Assembly (NCBI GenBank): GCA_029785085.1
Contig: JAFMAI010000002.1
Coordinates: 1-64,000 of the forward strand
Origin: Nitrososphaerota archaeon
GTDB lineage: Archaea; Thermoproteota; Nitrososphaeria; Nitrososphaerales; Gagatemarchaeaceae
Length of the DNA: 64,000 bases
Reading direction: 5' to 3'
In this document: piece by piece, positions 19,362 to 29,355 of the stretch
Position numbering within the stretch: position 1 is the first letter of the stretch
Layout: each line of letters opens with the position of its first letter
Program-made: the position numbers and the translations under genes
Notes under the pieces: model-generated
What the model was told of the DNA's origin: nothing
The model's input: only the letters and a program-made list of their open reading frames with translations
The model's database searches: none

Positions 19362-20391
19362 TCCTCGAAACGTCTCCGCCGCTCCCTTCGACGAGCCTCT
19401 TCAACTTAGTAAGCGCGGCGCCGCTTGCCAGCGACTTCCTGGCCAACTCGACCCCTCCGGGGAAGTCGTCCGCTCTTCCTGCAACCACCAGCGCCGCGGC
19501 GGAGTTCAACAGCACCATGTCAATCAGGGGGGCCATTCTGCCATCGCCTCCGAGTATAGAGAGCACCGCCCCTGCAGCCTCCTCTGCCCCGCCTACCGCA
19601 CGGATTTGCGTCCTCGTCTCTCCGACTCCGAAGTCCGATGGAGACAGCTCGAGGGTCTCGATCTCGCCTTCCTTGAGCCATGCTGCCAACGTCTTCCCGG
19701 ACGTCGAAATCTCGTCCATACCCTCCCGCGCATGGACGACCATCGCCTCCTCGCACCCCAGCATCCTAAGCACGACTGCCACCCTCTCCACCAGATCCGG
19801 CGAATACACGCCTACGAGTTGGGTGCTGGCCCCGGCGGGGTTGATGAGTGGGCCCATCAGGTTGAACACAGTCTTCATCCCAAGTTCCCTCCTGACTGGA
19901 GCGACGTATCTCATAGCAGGATGGAACGTCGGCGCGAACATAAAGCCGATTCCAAATCTCTCTATGCTCTCCTTCACCGCTGCGGGAGATGCGTCCACGT
20001 TGAACCCCAAGCGTTCAAGGACGTCGGCACTGCCGCAACTGCTTGTGACAGACCTATTACCATGCTTGGCTACCGACACCCCTGCCCCAGCCGCGACGAG
20101 AGCAGCGACTGTGCTGACGTTGAAGGTCTTGGCCCTGTCCCCGCCTGTCCCGCAGGTGTCCACCAGTCTGCCGCTGACTTTGGGGTCTATCCTGACGCTA
20201 TACTCTCTGAGCGTAGACGCGAACAAGGCGATCTCTTCGGTGGTCTCTCCTTTCTTCCCAAGCGCCACGAGGAATCCCCCCATCTGCGCTTGGGTCGCCC
20301 TCCCCTCGGCGATTTCTCTGACTGTTCCTTCTATCTCGTCCCTGGTCAGCGGGGCCCCATCAACAATCTTCTGTATGGCCAGCTGAATCAC
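19336..20391 (-). CDS. trpD: Anthranilate phosphoribosyltransferase
   Basis: 'VDTCGTGGDRAKTFNVSTVAALVAAGAGVSVAKHGNRSVTSSCGSADVLE'. Confidence 0.95.
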   Translation of the reverse strand: MIQLAIQKIVDGAPLTRDEIEGTVREIAEGRATQAQMGGFLVALGKKGETTEEIALFASTLREYSVRIDPKVSGRLVDTCGTGGDRAKTFNVSTVAALVAAGAGVSVAKHGNRSVTSSCGSADVLERLGFNVDASPAAVKESIERFGIGFMFAPTFHPAMRYVAPVRRELGMKTVFNLMGPLINPAGASTQLVGVYSPDLVERVAVVLRMLGCEEAMVVHAREGMDEISTSGKTLAAWLKEGEIETLELSPSDFGVGETRTQIRAVGGAEEAAGAVLSILGGDGRMAPLIDMVLLNSAAALVVAGRADDFPGGVELARKSLASGAALTKLKRLVEGSGGDVSRIEAHAASR

Positions 20392-20978
20392 TTTTCGACC
20401 CCTTTCTGGACAAAGTTCCTTACAATCTTCATGCCCTCGGGGGTCATTATCGACTCAGGATGGAACTGCACTCCCTCGATTGGGTACTGTGAATGCCTCA
20501 GGCCCATGATCTCCGCATCGTCTAGGGCCAGGGCGGTAACCTTCAGCTCAGGAGGGAGCCCCTCCTTCTGTACGACCAGCGAATGATACCTAGTCGCCTG
20601 GAGGGGGCTGGCGACCCCCTGCAGCACCCCTTTGCCATCGTGCACTATTCTGCTGGTCTTCCCATGCATGATTCTCGACGCCCGGCCGACCTTGGCGCCG
20701 AACGCATACCCGATTCCCTGATGCCCCAGACAGACCCCGAGGGTGGGTACATCCTTGCTGATCCCTCTCAGCACGCTGGTACAGACGCCGAATGATCGTT
20801 CGTCCGCAGGACTCCCAGGTCCAGGCGAGACTATGATTCTCTCGGGAGAGAGCTCCTCGACCTCGTCTATGGTGACCCCGTCGTTCCTTAGGACGAGGGG
20901 CTCGGCTCCCAGGGCCCCGACATACTGGGCCAGATTGTAGACGAAGGAGTCGTAGTTGTCCAATATCAGTACCTTCAT
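20388..20978 (-). CDS. trpG: Anthranilate synthase component II (glutamine amidotransferase)
   Basis: 'LILDNYDSFVYNLAQYVG', 'ISPGPGSP', 'LGVCLGHQGIGYAFG', 'GVQFHPESIMTPEG'. Confidence 0.95.
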   Translation of the reverse strand: MKVLILDNYDSFVYNLAQYVGALGAEPLVLRNDGVTIDEVEELSPERIIVSPGPGSPADERSFGVCTSVLRGISKDVPTLGVCLGHQGIGYAFGAKVGRASRIMHGKTSRIVHDGKGVLQGVASPLQATRYHSLVVQKEGLPPELKVTALALDDAEIMGLRHSQYPIEGVQFHPESIMTPEGMKIVRNFVQKGVEK

Positions 20979-22399
20979 GCTTTCTTCTCCGCCAGCTCTA
21001 GAGCCTCCAGCAGACCTCTCGCCTTCGCCTCGGTTTCATCCCATTCTTTCTCCGGGGACGAGTCTGCAACGATGCCCGCGCCGGCTTGTATAGAACATGT
21101 CCTCCCGCGGGAGACCAGGGTCCGTATAGTTATCGCGAAGTCGGCGTTTCCATTGAATGAGAAATACCCGACCGCTCCAGCGTAGGGGCCTCTCGTAGAC
21201 GGTTCGAGCTGCTCGATTATTTCCATGGTCCTGACTTTTGGTGCGCCAGACACGGTGCCTGCGGGAAAGACCGCTCTCAGGGCGTCATACGAGTCGAGGC
21301 CTTCCCTCAACTCGCCGACCACGTGGGAGACCATGTGCTGAACATGGCTGAACCGTTCGACCGCCATGAACTCGGGGACTTTGACCGACCCGTACTTTGC
21401 AATCTTCCCAATGTCGTTCCTAGCCAGGTCTACGAGCATCACATGTTCGGCTTTCTCTTTTGGGTCGTCGACGAGCTCTCTCGCGAGCCTCGAGTTCTCT
21501 TTGCTGTCAGCCCGCGCAGGACGCGTCCCGGCAATCGGATATGTCTCCACCCTCCGGTCTTCTACCCTGACCAGCATCTCTGGGCTTGATCCGACGACCT
21601 TCGTACCTCCGAACTTGAGGAAGTACATATACGGCGACGGGTTGACTCGGCTCAGAGACTCGTAGAACGTTGAAAGCTCCCCTTCTACCTCCACATCGAT
21701 ACGCTTGGAGAGCACAGCCTGGAATATGTCGCCGGCCGAAATGTACTCCTTCACTCGAAGGACTCGGTCCTCGAACTCTTGTCTGTTCATGGACAGTCTC
21801 GGCTCAGAGGCCCTGACCGCGGTGTCTCCCTCTCCTCTCCCAGCCGTGGCGAGCACTTCGTTCACCCTATTCTCTCCGAGGGTGTAGTAGTAGGTCTCCC
21901 CTCTCACATGGTCGTAGACAACCCCGTCTCTGTAAATCCCAAACTGCAGGTCTGGAAATTGCGCCTGGACTCCGTCCCTGTGAGGCAGTCTTTCCCAGTA
22001 TCTCACGGCGTCGTATGATATGTACCCGACTGCGCCTCCAATGAACCTGAAGAGTCCACTGACGGAGTCCGGGGGGACGATGCGCCTCAACTCCTTTAAC
22101 GGGTCCGTAGTCTTGACCCGCTCCTTCGACCCTGTTGCTGCGTGGGTTACTTCCAGCACGCCTGACTTGGCTTCTACAAGTATCGAAGGCTCAAACCCGA
22201 TGAATGAATACTCAGCCAGTTTCGAATGGTCGCTGGCAGACTCTAACAGGAATGCGTTCTCATATCTGTCCAGAAATCTCGCGAAGAGCTCTCTTGGTCG
22301 TTGTGTGAGGTCCAGCTTCTTGGCTGACAGTTCAAGCTCCGAGGCTACGACAGCAGGGCCAAAGGTGACCACCCAATTTCCCTTCCGACTCAGTTTCAA
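20975..22399 (-). CDS. trpE: Anthranilate synthase component I
   Basis: 'YISAGDIFQAVLSKRI', 'PIAGTRPARADSKENSRLARELVDDPKEKAEHVMLVDLARNDIG', 'FPAGTVSGAPKVRTMEII'. Confidence 0.95.
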   Translation of the reverse strand: MKLSRKGNWVVTFGPAVVASELELSAKKLDLTQRPRELFARFLDRYENAFLLESASDHSKLAEYSFIGFEPSILVEAKSGVLEVTHAATGSKERVKTTDPLKELRRIVPPDSVSGLFRFIGGAVGYISYDAVRYWERLPHRDGVQAQFPDLQFGIYRDGVVYDHVRGETYYYTLGENRVNEVLATAGRGEGDTAVRASEPRLSMNRQEFEDRVLRVKEYISAGDIFQAVLSKRIDVEVEGELSTFYESLSRVNPSPYMYFLKFGGTKVVGSSPEMLVRVEDRRVETYPIAGTRPARADSKENSRLARELVDDPKEKAEHVMLVDLARNDIGKIAKYGSVKVPEFMAVERFSHVQHMVSHVVGELREGLDSYDALRAVFPAGTVSGAPKVRTMEIIEQLEPSTRGPYAGAVGYFSFNGNADFAITIRTLVSRGRTCSIQAGAGIVADSSPEKEWDETEAKARGLLEALELAEKKA

Positions 22400-22707
22400 A
22401 GCGCTTATAGTGATTCGTGCTCAGAAAAGTACACAACCAGAGCTAGCAGGGAGCCCATGGCCGAGATGGACTAGGCGCCTTCAAACTCCTAGAGGAGCTT
22501 TCTAGAGCTGATTATGCCGAGAACCTCCTTAAGCCACTCGAGCATCACTGGTCGAGAAAGGCACGCAGCTGTTCGACAGCTGACCCACCTGACTGGGCTC
22601 ACCTTTGGGGGCGTACGTGGACTATGAGCTCAACCAATCGCTTTCTTAGTGACGGCGTGGACTTTTCAAAGGATGGAGTAGCAACGGTGCTTCCCATGGC
22701 GCCTGAG

Positions 22708-23112
22708 CTAGGCTTGGCCCTCCGGGGCGGCCAGCCTCTCCAACGCGTGCACGGTCCCCGACCTGAAATGGCCCTCGTTCCAGTTCGAAACGATGCGGAA
22801 GGCCCCCTTGAACTTCACGTCCCACACGGCGACCACCTGTCCGCCGTCCACCATTACAGTCTGCTTCCCAGTGAACGGACCCGACGTGTAGTTGATTGTC
22901 AGCCGTCGTTTGGCGTCGTCCTTAGAGATGTCCGCCTCTCCCGACCCACCGAATGCGAACTTTATCTTCACGTGGGCCACGCCGTTGTCTTCTTTCACGA
23001 CCTCGAGGGTTCTGGTTCCGTGCCAGTATTTCGGAATCTCATTGATGGCTGACGCTCTCTTCCAGACCTCAGAGGCGTCGACCTCGAACTTCTTCGTCTC
23101 CTCGAAACGCAT
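22708..23112 (-). CDS. SRPBCC (START-like) superfamily protein
   Basis: ORF 22708..23169, likely start ATG 23112 (MRFEETKKFEVDASEVWKRASAINEIPKYWHG...). Confidence 0.6.
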   Translation of the reverse strand: MRFEETKKFEVDASEVWKRASAINEIPKYWHGTRTLEVVKEDNGVAHVKIKFAFGGSGEADISKDDAKRRLTINYTSGPFTGKQTVMVDGGQVVAVWDVKFKGAFRIVSNWNEGHFRSGTVHALERLAAPEGQA

Positions 23113-23624
23113 GTCGAAGGCAGAGGCGCCCGGATAGAAAAAGTGAACGCAAACCCACCGAAACAACATTCAGCACTTACAGGTTCCGAGATTGCATTAC
23201 ATCCTGGAACCTGGGTTCTTTTTGGATGTGCTTGGCCGTTGAGGACCTGCGAGCAAGAGATCCCGTGAGAAACTCATTTCACCATGTTATCCGTGGACTA
23301 ATTCAAAAGACTGGTTTGCGGTGAAAGACCGAGTCTCGAATCGCGGTCTGAGGTGCCCTCGAAGAGAACACACCTCGCTTCGACACCCGCAGGAAACTCG
23401 AAGCTCTCCTTGCATCCACAGGCATGCGCAAGGGACACCTAGACGCCATGGCCAAAGGACACCGAGTTCAAGGAGGTGAGAGGGGTGGACTCAGATTGGA
23501 CCAGCAGGCTTCGCGACCGACCCTGATGGGAACGACATGATGTTCGATTAGCACGTCTAGCCTGACCGCACTCGGGGCAAGGGCGTGCCGACAGCGGCAC
23601 TCGACACAGACTGGTTCTTCCAGA

Positions 23625-24221
23625 CTATGGCAGGGCATAGTCCTCCCTCCTTCTCCGTCCCCCTATGGCATACCCAAGGGCGAGGCCGAGCAGTGCCCCT
23701 CCCACATGGGCCAACCAATCCACGGAGGCGAACAGAAAGCTGCTGACCACGAAGACGACAACGAACCAGGCGACCAGGGTGAAATCGACCCTCCTACTTG
23801 TCGCCACGTCGAACGATATGACCCCAGCGAGGAGGCCGAAGATCCCCCCAGACGCTCCGAAGCTCGCTGCATCCGGCCCGGCAGCTAGGCTCATGATGTT
23901 GCCTGCGATGGCGGTAAGAACGAAGACCAGGTAATACTGGTTCCTACTGTACGCAAGGGTGAAGAAACTATCGAGCCAGACCAATGCCATGGCGTTGAAC
24001 CCAACGTCGAACACACCCGACAGCGTCGGAGGGGCGACGACCACCGAGGTGGCAAGCTGCCACACCCATCCCATCGCAACCAGACTGTTGAACTGGAGGA
24101 GCAGGTAGGTCAGAGGTACACCGTCCACTCTCACCGATGCGAGGGCTGTCCCGGCTACCAGGCCCCCGACGACGACGAGGGTCAGGTTTCTTCCCTGTTT
24201 GGAGAGTTCCAAGGATGGCAA
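23625..24221 (-). CDS. Rhomboid family intramembrane serine protease
   Basis: Multi-TM; catalytic-type 'FGASGGIFGLLAG' and C-terminal 'DWLAHVGGALLGLALGY'. Confidence 0.82.
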   Translation of the reverse strand: MPSLELSKQGRNLTLVVVGGLVAGTALASVRVDGVPLTYLLLQFNSLVAMGWVWQLATSVVVAPPTLSGVFDVGFNAMALVWLDSFFTLAYSRNQYYLVFVLTAIAGNIMSLAAGPDAASFGASGGIFGLLAGVISFDVATSRRVDFTLVAWFVVVFVVSSFLFASVDWLAHVGGALLGLALGYAIGGRRRREDYALP

Positions 24222-24336
24222 CCCTGCTTGGGCCAGTGTTGAAAATCTGTTTCTTCAGGCAGCGAGGTTGGGCTACAGGCGTCAGTAATATGATTCGGGT
24301 CATCCCAAGGGGAGGATGGTACTACGCCGAGGCACG

Positions 24337-24765
24337 TCACAGTCTCTCGAACTTTCCGATTACATCGGAGACCACTTCCTGCACGCGCTCCGTCGTTTCC
24401 GCGTGCTCTGCATGCGTCATGCTCACATGGTCTTGGACTCCATAGGGCAACAGCGTCCTGCACTTCTTGAGGTATGAAGGAACGTGCTCCGTTTCACCGA
24501 GATAGACGATTAGGTCTGCTCGCCTGACCATCTCCTCGGTCAACCGCTTCGACACTGCATCGGAAACGTCTATGCCGACGTCTCTAGTCATGACGACTTC
24601 GGGACGCACTTCCACAAGTCGGCGTCCTTCGATGCCCGCATATCTTGCGGCGACGCCCGCGCTCGAAGCTCTATGTGGGGTTCCACGCCGGTTGAATATT
24701 GCTTCGGCCATCCGGTTCCCACAGACGTTCCACACGGGACGAAGAGCATTTCCAAATTCAGGCAT
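24337..24765 (-). pseudogene. Low-molecular-weight protein tyrosine phosphatase/arsenate-reductase-like gene with damaged P-loop
   Basis: 'MAEAIFNRRGTPHRASSAGVAARYAG' matches LMW-PTP after the P-loop, but the loop reads V-C-G-N-R-M-A-E-A instead of C-X5-R-S. Confidence 0.6.
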
Positions 24766-25112
24766 CAGTAGTCCCGGTGTAAGATCTCACCTGAACATAT
24801 CAGAGTGGTCGGGGGCGGCGGAGGACGCACGGCCCGAGTCAACAGACACATCTCAACGACAAAAGAACTGGGCGGCAAGCAGCACGAGGTGCGGCCTGAC
24901 GCTGACGCTCCGAGCGGGCAGGCTTAGGCGGGTTCGAAGGAATCGGCTCTGCCCACAAAAAGAGGAAGCGAATCGTCTGACCAAGGATAAGAAATGATGG
25001 AGGGTCCGGCTCGAGACTTGCTACGAGGGGTGCGCTCGCCACTCCGTCGTCGGGCCGCGCGATTACATGCTAATGTTCTGCAGGATGAGCCGACCGCAGG
25101 CGAGAGACTAGC

Positions 25113-26096
25113 CTAGGTGAAACCCACGACCGGCTGCGGGATGTAGGGCTCCTCCAGTCGCTTCGCCTCTTCGTCCGACAGCTTCACGTCTATCGCACCT
25201 ACCATCTCCACGAGATGCTCGACTTTTGAGGTGCCGATGATAGGGGCAGTCACTCCTTTCTTTAGCAGCCACGCGAGAGAAACCTGGTTGGGAGTCGCCC
25301 CTTTTTGCTTCGCGAGCTCGACCAACCTCCTACCTATCTCATCATTCTGGGGCTTCCCGACATAGCGCGTGTGCCCCATGGAGCCGGGGCTGACCCGCTT
25401 GCTGTCCCCTTCCCTGGTCACCAGTTTCCCATTCTCGAGATACTTTCCTGAGAGTATGCCTCCAGCCGTAGGGCTCCAAGGGATGAGACCGATCCCCTCA
25501 GCCTTGCAGAGTGGAATCATCTCCCTCTCTTCCTCACGGTAGAGGAGGTTGTAGAGGTCTTGCATGGTTGCGAACCGCGCGAACCCCTTCAAATCACTGG
25601 TGTAGAGGGCCTTGGCGAACTGCCACGCCCACATGCTGGACGCGCCGATATAGTGCACTCTCCCCTGTCTGATCAGGTCGGTCATCGCCGAGAGCGTCTC
25701 CTCGATGGGCGTCTCGTAGTCCCACCTGTGAATCTGATAGAGGTCGATGTGGTCGGTCTTCAGCCTCCGAAGCGACTGGCTCACTTGCCACATGATGTGC
25801 ACCCTCGACAGACCCTGCTGGTTCGGCCCCGGGCCCATCTCTCCGCGGACCTTGGTGGCCAGCACAGCGTCGTTCCGGCGCCCCTCGAGGAATTCCCCGA
25901 CTATCTCCTCCGACTTGCCACTCGAGTACACATTTGCGGTGTCGTAGAAGTTAATCCCAAGGTCCCATGCGCGCGCGAGCACTCGTTTCGCATCCTCGCC
26001 TTCGACCTTCCAATCGTCCTCTGTCCCGAAAGACATGCACCCCAGGCAGATCCGCGACACCTTGAGGCCCGTCTGGCCAAGTCTGACGTACTCCAT
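25113..26096 (-). CDS. Aldo/keto reductase
   Basis: 'MEYVRLGQTGLKVSRICLGCMSFG', 'NFYDTANVYSSGKSEEIVGEFL', 'DHIDLYQIHRWD'. Confidence 0.95.
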   Translation of the reverse strand: MEYVRLGQTGLKVSRICLGCMSFGTEDDWKVEGEDAKRVLARAWDLGINFYDTANVYSSGKSEEIVGEFLEGRRNDAVLATKVRGEMGPGPNQQGLSRVHIMWQVSQSLRRLKTDHIDLYQIHRWDYETPIEETLSAMTDLIRQGRVHYIGASSMWAWQFAKALYTSDLKGFARFATMQDLYNLLYREEEREMIPLCKAEGIGLIPWSPTAGGILSGKYLENGKLVTREGDSKRVSPGSMGHTRYVGKPQNDEIGRRLVELAKQKGATPNQVSLAWLLKKGVTAPIIGTSKVEHLVEMVGAIDVKLSDEEAKRLEEPYIPQPVVGFT

Positions 26097-26157
26097 GGTC
26101 AGAATCAGGGATTCGAGTTTATAGACGTTCTCCGATGTGACGAATCCCAGCCATTTG

Positions 26158-27888
26158 CTATCTGAAGAGGTTGGTCCGTGCCAGGTCGAGGACCTCGTCC
26201 CCGCGACCGTTGAGGACGGCCTTGACCATGTAGAGGGTCATCCCCCTGACCTCTTCGAGCTTCAGGCTCGGAGGGAGAGAGAGCTCCTGTCTGTTGACCA
26301 CGACATCGAGGAGGGCGGGGCCTGGGTGCTGCAGCACCTGCCTTAACATAGGCTCCACCTGCTCCGGAAGTTCGGCCCGTAGGCCAAGAAGGCCGACTGC
26401 GTCGGCGAGCCTCGAAAAGTCTGGGTTGAGGAGGTCTGTGCCGTGCTCCAGTATGCCTGCCGCCTTCATTTCGAGCTCGACGAAAGCTAGGGCACCATTG
26501 TTGAAGACCACCACCTTCACTGGTAGATCCTGTTGCCTGAGGGTGAGCATGTCGCCCAAGAGCATCGTAAGCCCCCCGTCACCAGAGAAGGAGATCACCT
26601 GCCTCTCGGGGAACACCTTCTGGGCGCCGATTGCCAGGGGAAGCGCCCCGGCCATAGAACCATGTGAAAAAGATCCCAGCAGCCTGCGCTTCCCGTTCAT
26701 CTTCAGGTACCGCGCCGCCCAGATTGTGGGGGTACCCACATCGCAGGTGAATATGGCGTCATCTGTTGCGACGTCGTTTGTCACTTTTGCTACAAACTGC
26801 GGGTGTATCGGGATCTTCCCCGGCGTACCCATCGCCAGCGAATCAAGCTCGGCCCTGGTCTTCCGGTAGTGGTCCACACTCGCTTTCAGGTGGCCGCCTC
26901 CACGTTTGTTCGGGGACAGCAGCGGCATCAACGCCGCAAGGGTCGTCCTGACATCCCCTACCATGCCGAGGTCGACCTTCGTCCTCCTGCCGATCTGCCC
27001 TCCCCTCACGTCGATCTGAATCACCTTCGCATCTGGAGGGTAGAACTGCTGGTATGGGAAATCAGTCCCCAGCATGAGGAGGACGTCGGAGTCCATCATA
27101 GCGTAGTATCCGGACGAGAACCCCAGGAGCCCAGTCATCCCTACATCGTACGGATTATCATACTCGATAAACTCCTTCCCTCTCATGGCATGCACTATCG
27201 GGGCTTTCAGGATCCCAGCGATGCCGATCAGTTCAGAATGGGCTCCTTCGCACCCGGCCCCACCAAGGATTGTGATCTTCGTGCCAGAATTGAGGATTTT
27301 CACTGCTCTCTGGAGCTCCGCTTCAGATGGGCACACCGACGGAGACGGCCTCTCGAAGGAAGGGACAGGGCGCTGGGTGGTCGAGTCGAGGAGGGCCACA
27401 TCACCAGGAATCACCAGCACCGAGACGCCCCCTTCGGCGACTGCCTTCCGCATCGCAATCTCGAGCACCCTGCAGATTTGCTCGGGGTGGGAAACCAGTT
27501 CACAGTACAGAGAACACTCCTTGAACAGCAACTCCGGGTGGGTTTCCTGGAAGTAACCACTGCCAATCTCCCTGCTCGGGATGTGGGATGCTATGGCAAG
27601 GACGGGCACCCTGTTCCTGTAGCAGTCGTAGAGACCGTTGATTAGATGCATGTTCCCCGGCCCGCAGCTCCCCGCGCAGACCGCGAGCTTCCTTGTCAGG
27701 TGTGCCTCTGCGCCGGCTGCGAAGGCGGCGCACTCCTCGTGGCGGACGCCGACCCACTCAATCTCGTCGCCCCTTGACCGGATTGCACTGACTATTCCGT
27801 TGAGGGAATCGCCTACGACACCGTACACCCGCTCCACCCCTTGAGAAACAAACGAGTCAACTATGATGTCAGCCACCCTCTTTGCCAT
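26158..27888 (-). CDS. Thiamine-diphosphate enzyme, pyruvate oxidase / pyruvate dehydrogenase (quinone)-like
   Basis: 'VERVYGVVGDSLNGIVSAI', 'GVRHEECAAFAAGAEA', 'ISFSGDGGLTMLLGDMLTLRQQDLPVKVVVFNN' (ThDP motif). Confidence 0.88.
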   Translation of the reverse strand: MAKRVADIIVDSFVSQGVERVYGVVGDSLNGIVSAIRSRGDEIEWVGVRHEECAAFAAGAEAHLTRKLAVCAGSCGPGNMHLINGLYDCYRNRVPVLAIASHIPSREIGSGYFQETHPELLFKECSLYCELVSHPEQICRVLEIAMRKAVAEGGVSVLVIPGDVALLDSTTQRPVPSFERPSPSVCPSEAELQRAVKILNSGTKITILGGAGCEGAHSELIGIAGILKAPIVHAMRGKEFIEYDNPYDVGMTGLLGFSSGYYAMMDSDVLLMLGTDFPYQQFYPPDAKVIQIDVRGGQIGRRTKVDLGMVGDVRTTLAALMPLLSPNKRGGGHLKASVDHYRKTRAELDSLAMGTPGKIPIHPQFVAKVTNDVATDDAIFTCDVGTPTIWAARYLKMNGKRRLLGSFSHGSMAGALPLAIGAQKVFPERQVISFSGDGGLTMLLGDMLTLRQQDLPVKVVVFNNGALAFVELEMKAAGILEHGTDLLNPDFSRLADAVGLLGLRAELPEQVEPMLRQVLQHPGPALLDVVVNRQELSLPPSLKLEEVRGMTLYMVKAVLNGRGDEVLDLARTNLFR

Positions 27889-28145
27889 ACCATCTTTTGC
27901 CTGTATGGGGGCATTTATGCCATTTGGCTCGCTGCGCGGTCTTGGTCCGAGCCCTTACGGAAACATCGAGCCGCTTTTTCCCAAGCCGAACACAGGGTTG
28001 GTTCCATACCTGTTGGGTCCTCGACGTGGGCGTGGGTCCGCCGCAAAGGCGTCAGCTCCAGCAGATGGGCGAGCAGAGATAACATGGCGACGCAGCCCAT
28101 AAGCTGCGAGCGGCCCCAAGGCGCTTTCTTATAGTGACGTGACCT

Positions 28146-28757
28146 TTGACAAGAGGGATGAGCTCCGGACCGCAGCATCCCCTGTCCTTCTTTCAGCCAC
28201 TCGCAGGGAAGACCTCCACGTTCCTGATGGGGAGCAGGCAGGACAACCTCGCGTTCGCGCGGGCCGTCATAGGGCTGCTGAGAGCTTCAGGGAGAACATG
28301 TACTTTCATGGATTTAGACGCTCTCTACTCCTCCTACGCCGACGTGGTCTTCGCCCCCACGTCAGTCGGGGACGACTCGTGGACTCTGAGGGTCCCCTAC
28401 CCTGGCTCTGACATCGAAGCTGAGATGTCTCAACTCTTCGAAGCCCCCCAACGCACCATAGTTTTAGACAGCCTCAACACACTCTATCACCTGTTCTCCC
28501 TTGAGGACGGCAGCTCCCGCGGCAGAAGGATGGGATTCGCGCTGGCGAGCCTTTCATATCTGGCAAGGACGAATTCCAAGGCAGTAATCCTGTGTATGTA
28601 CAAACGTGAGGGCTTCGGAAGGCTTGGAACCGCCAGGTCGATTTCTGGGCTTTCAGACATAACGGCGTCCGTGGAAGTGAGGGAATCCGAACTGACTGTT
28701 AGAGCGGAGAGAGGCTCAGCCTGGCCGGGAGGAGTGTTCTCTACCCGAATCCCTTGA
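28146..28757 (+). CDS. Hypothetical protein, possibly RecA/KaiC-like fold
   Basis: 203 aa; 'RTIVLDSLNTLYHLF' resembles Walker B; no clear Walker A. Confidence 0.5.
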   Translation: MTRGMSSGPQHPLSFFQPLAGKTSTFLMGSRQDNLAFARAVIGLLRASGRTCTFMDLDALYSSYADVVFAPTSVGDDSWTLRVPYPGSDIEAEMSQLFEAPQRTIVLDSLNTLYHLFSLEDGSSRGRRMGFALASLSYLARTNSKAVILCMYKREGFGRLGTARSISGLSDITASVEVRESELTVRAERGSAWPGGVFSTRIP

Positions 28758-29148
28758 GGATCGCGAGGTTGAATCCTATGAACAGCGAAACTATGAGCAG
28801 CAACAGGGCGATGCCGAGATAGAAGTTTACGGCCCTAGACCTGACCGTCTGCCTTCCGCTCATGTAGGTCAGGTAAATGCCCGCCCCCCCCATGACGATC
28901 ACCATGGCGTCGACCACGGCTTCGGGCACCGTCTCGTTCGAGCCGCTGGGGTAAGGAATCAGTGTCTCGTTGGCTACAGGGTAGGTAATTGCACTAACAA
29001 ACCCTGCCATGAGGCCGATTATGACTATGACGTAGAGCAGCTGGATGAGGCCCCCCCCTCTGGTCGCGGAGGATACGGTGCCCACTAGCCAGTCTTTCAG
29101 GGCACCTACGCTCTTCTTGTAGGCCGACTGGATTGCTTGTCTGATCAT
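28741..29148 (-). CDS. Conserved membrane protein, three predicted TM helices
   Basis: Hydrophobic segments LIQLLYVIVIIGLMAGFVSAI, VVDAMVIVMGGAGIYLTYM, FYLGIALLLLIVSLFIGFNLAIL. Confidence 0.6.
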   Translation of the reverse strand: MIRQAIQSAYKKSVGALKDWLVGTVSSATRGGGLIQLLYVIVIIGLMAGFVSAITYPVANETLIPYPSGSNETVPEAVVDAMVIVMGGAGIYLTYMSGRQTVRSRAVNFYLGIALLLLIVSLFIGFNLAILKGFG

Positions 29149-29355
29149 CTAACTACCACGCAGGGCTTCTGCTACCTCTTTTGCCCAGGGGCCCGTCTGG
29201 GCGTTGCGTATAACGTTATCCAAGAAGTCTTCCCAACTAATCCCTCCATAGGCCATGACCCACCGAGGAAATGCCGCCTCCAGCCTCTCTTTCGCACTTT
29301 CGTGGCGCCTACAGAGGCTTTCCTGCCCCTGCCTGCCACAGATGGCACACCTCAT
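29149..29355 (-). CDS. Small zinc-binding-like hypothetical protein
   Basis: 68 aa with 'CAICGRQGQESLCRRH'; overlaps topA start (ATGA-type). Confidence 0.55.
   Translation of the reverse strand: MRCAICGRQGQESLCRRHESAKERLEAAFPRWVMAYGGISWEDFLDNVIRNAQTGPWAKEVAEALRGS

Noticed and set aside
19288-20586. 432-aa plus-strand ORF opposite trpD/trpG
   Set aside because: Shadow ORF in high-GC coding sequence; the minus-strand trpD is unambiguous.
24930-24975. GGTTCGAA-containing stretch resembling a tRNA T-loop
   Set aside because: No acceptor, D or anticodon arm could be paired around it; not a tRNA.
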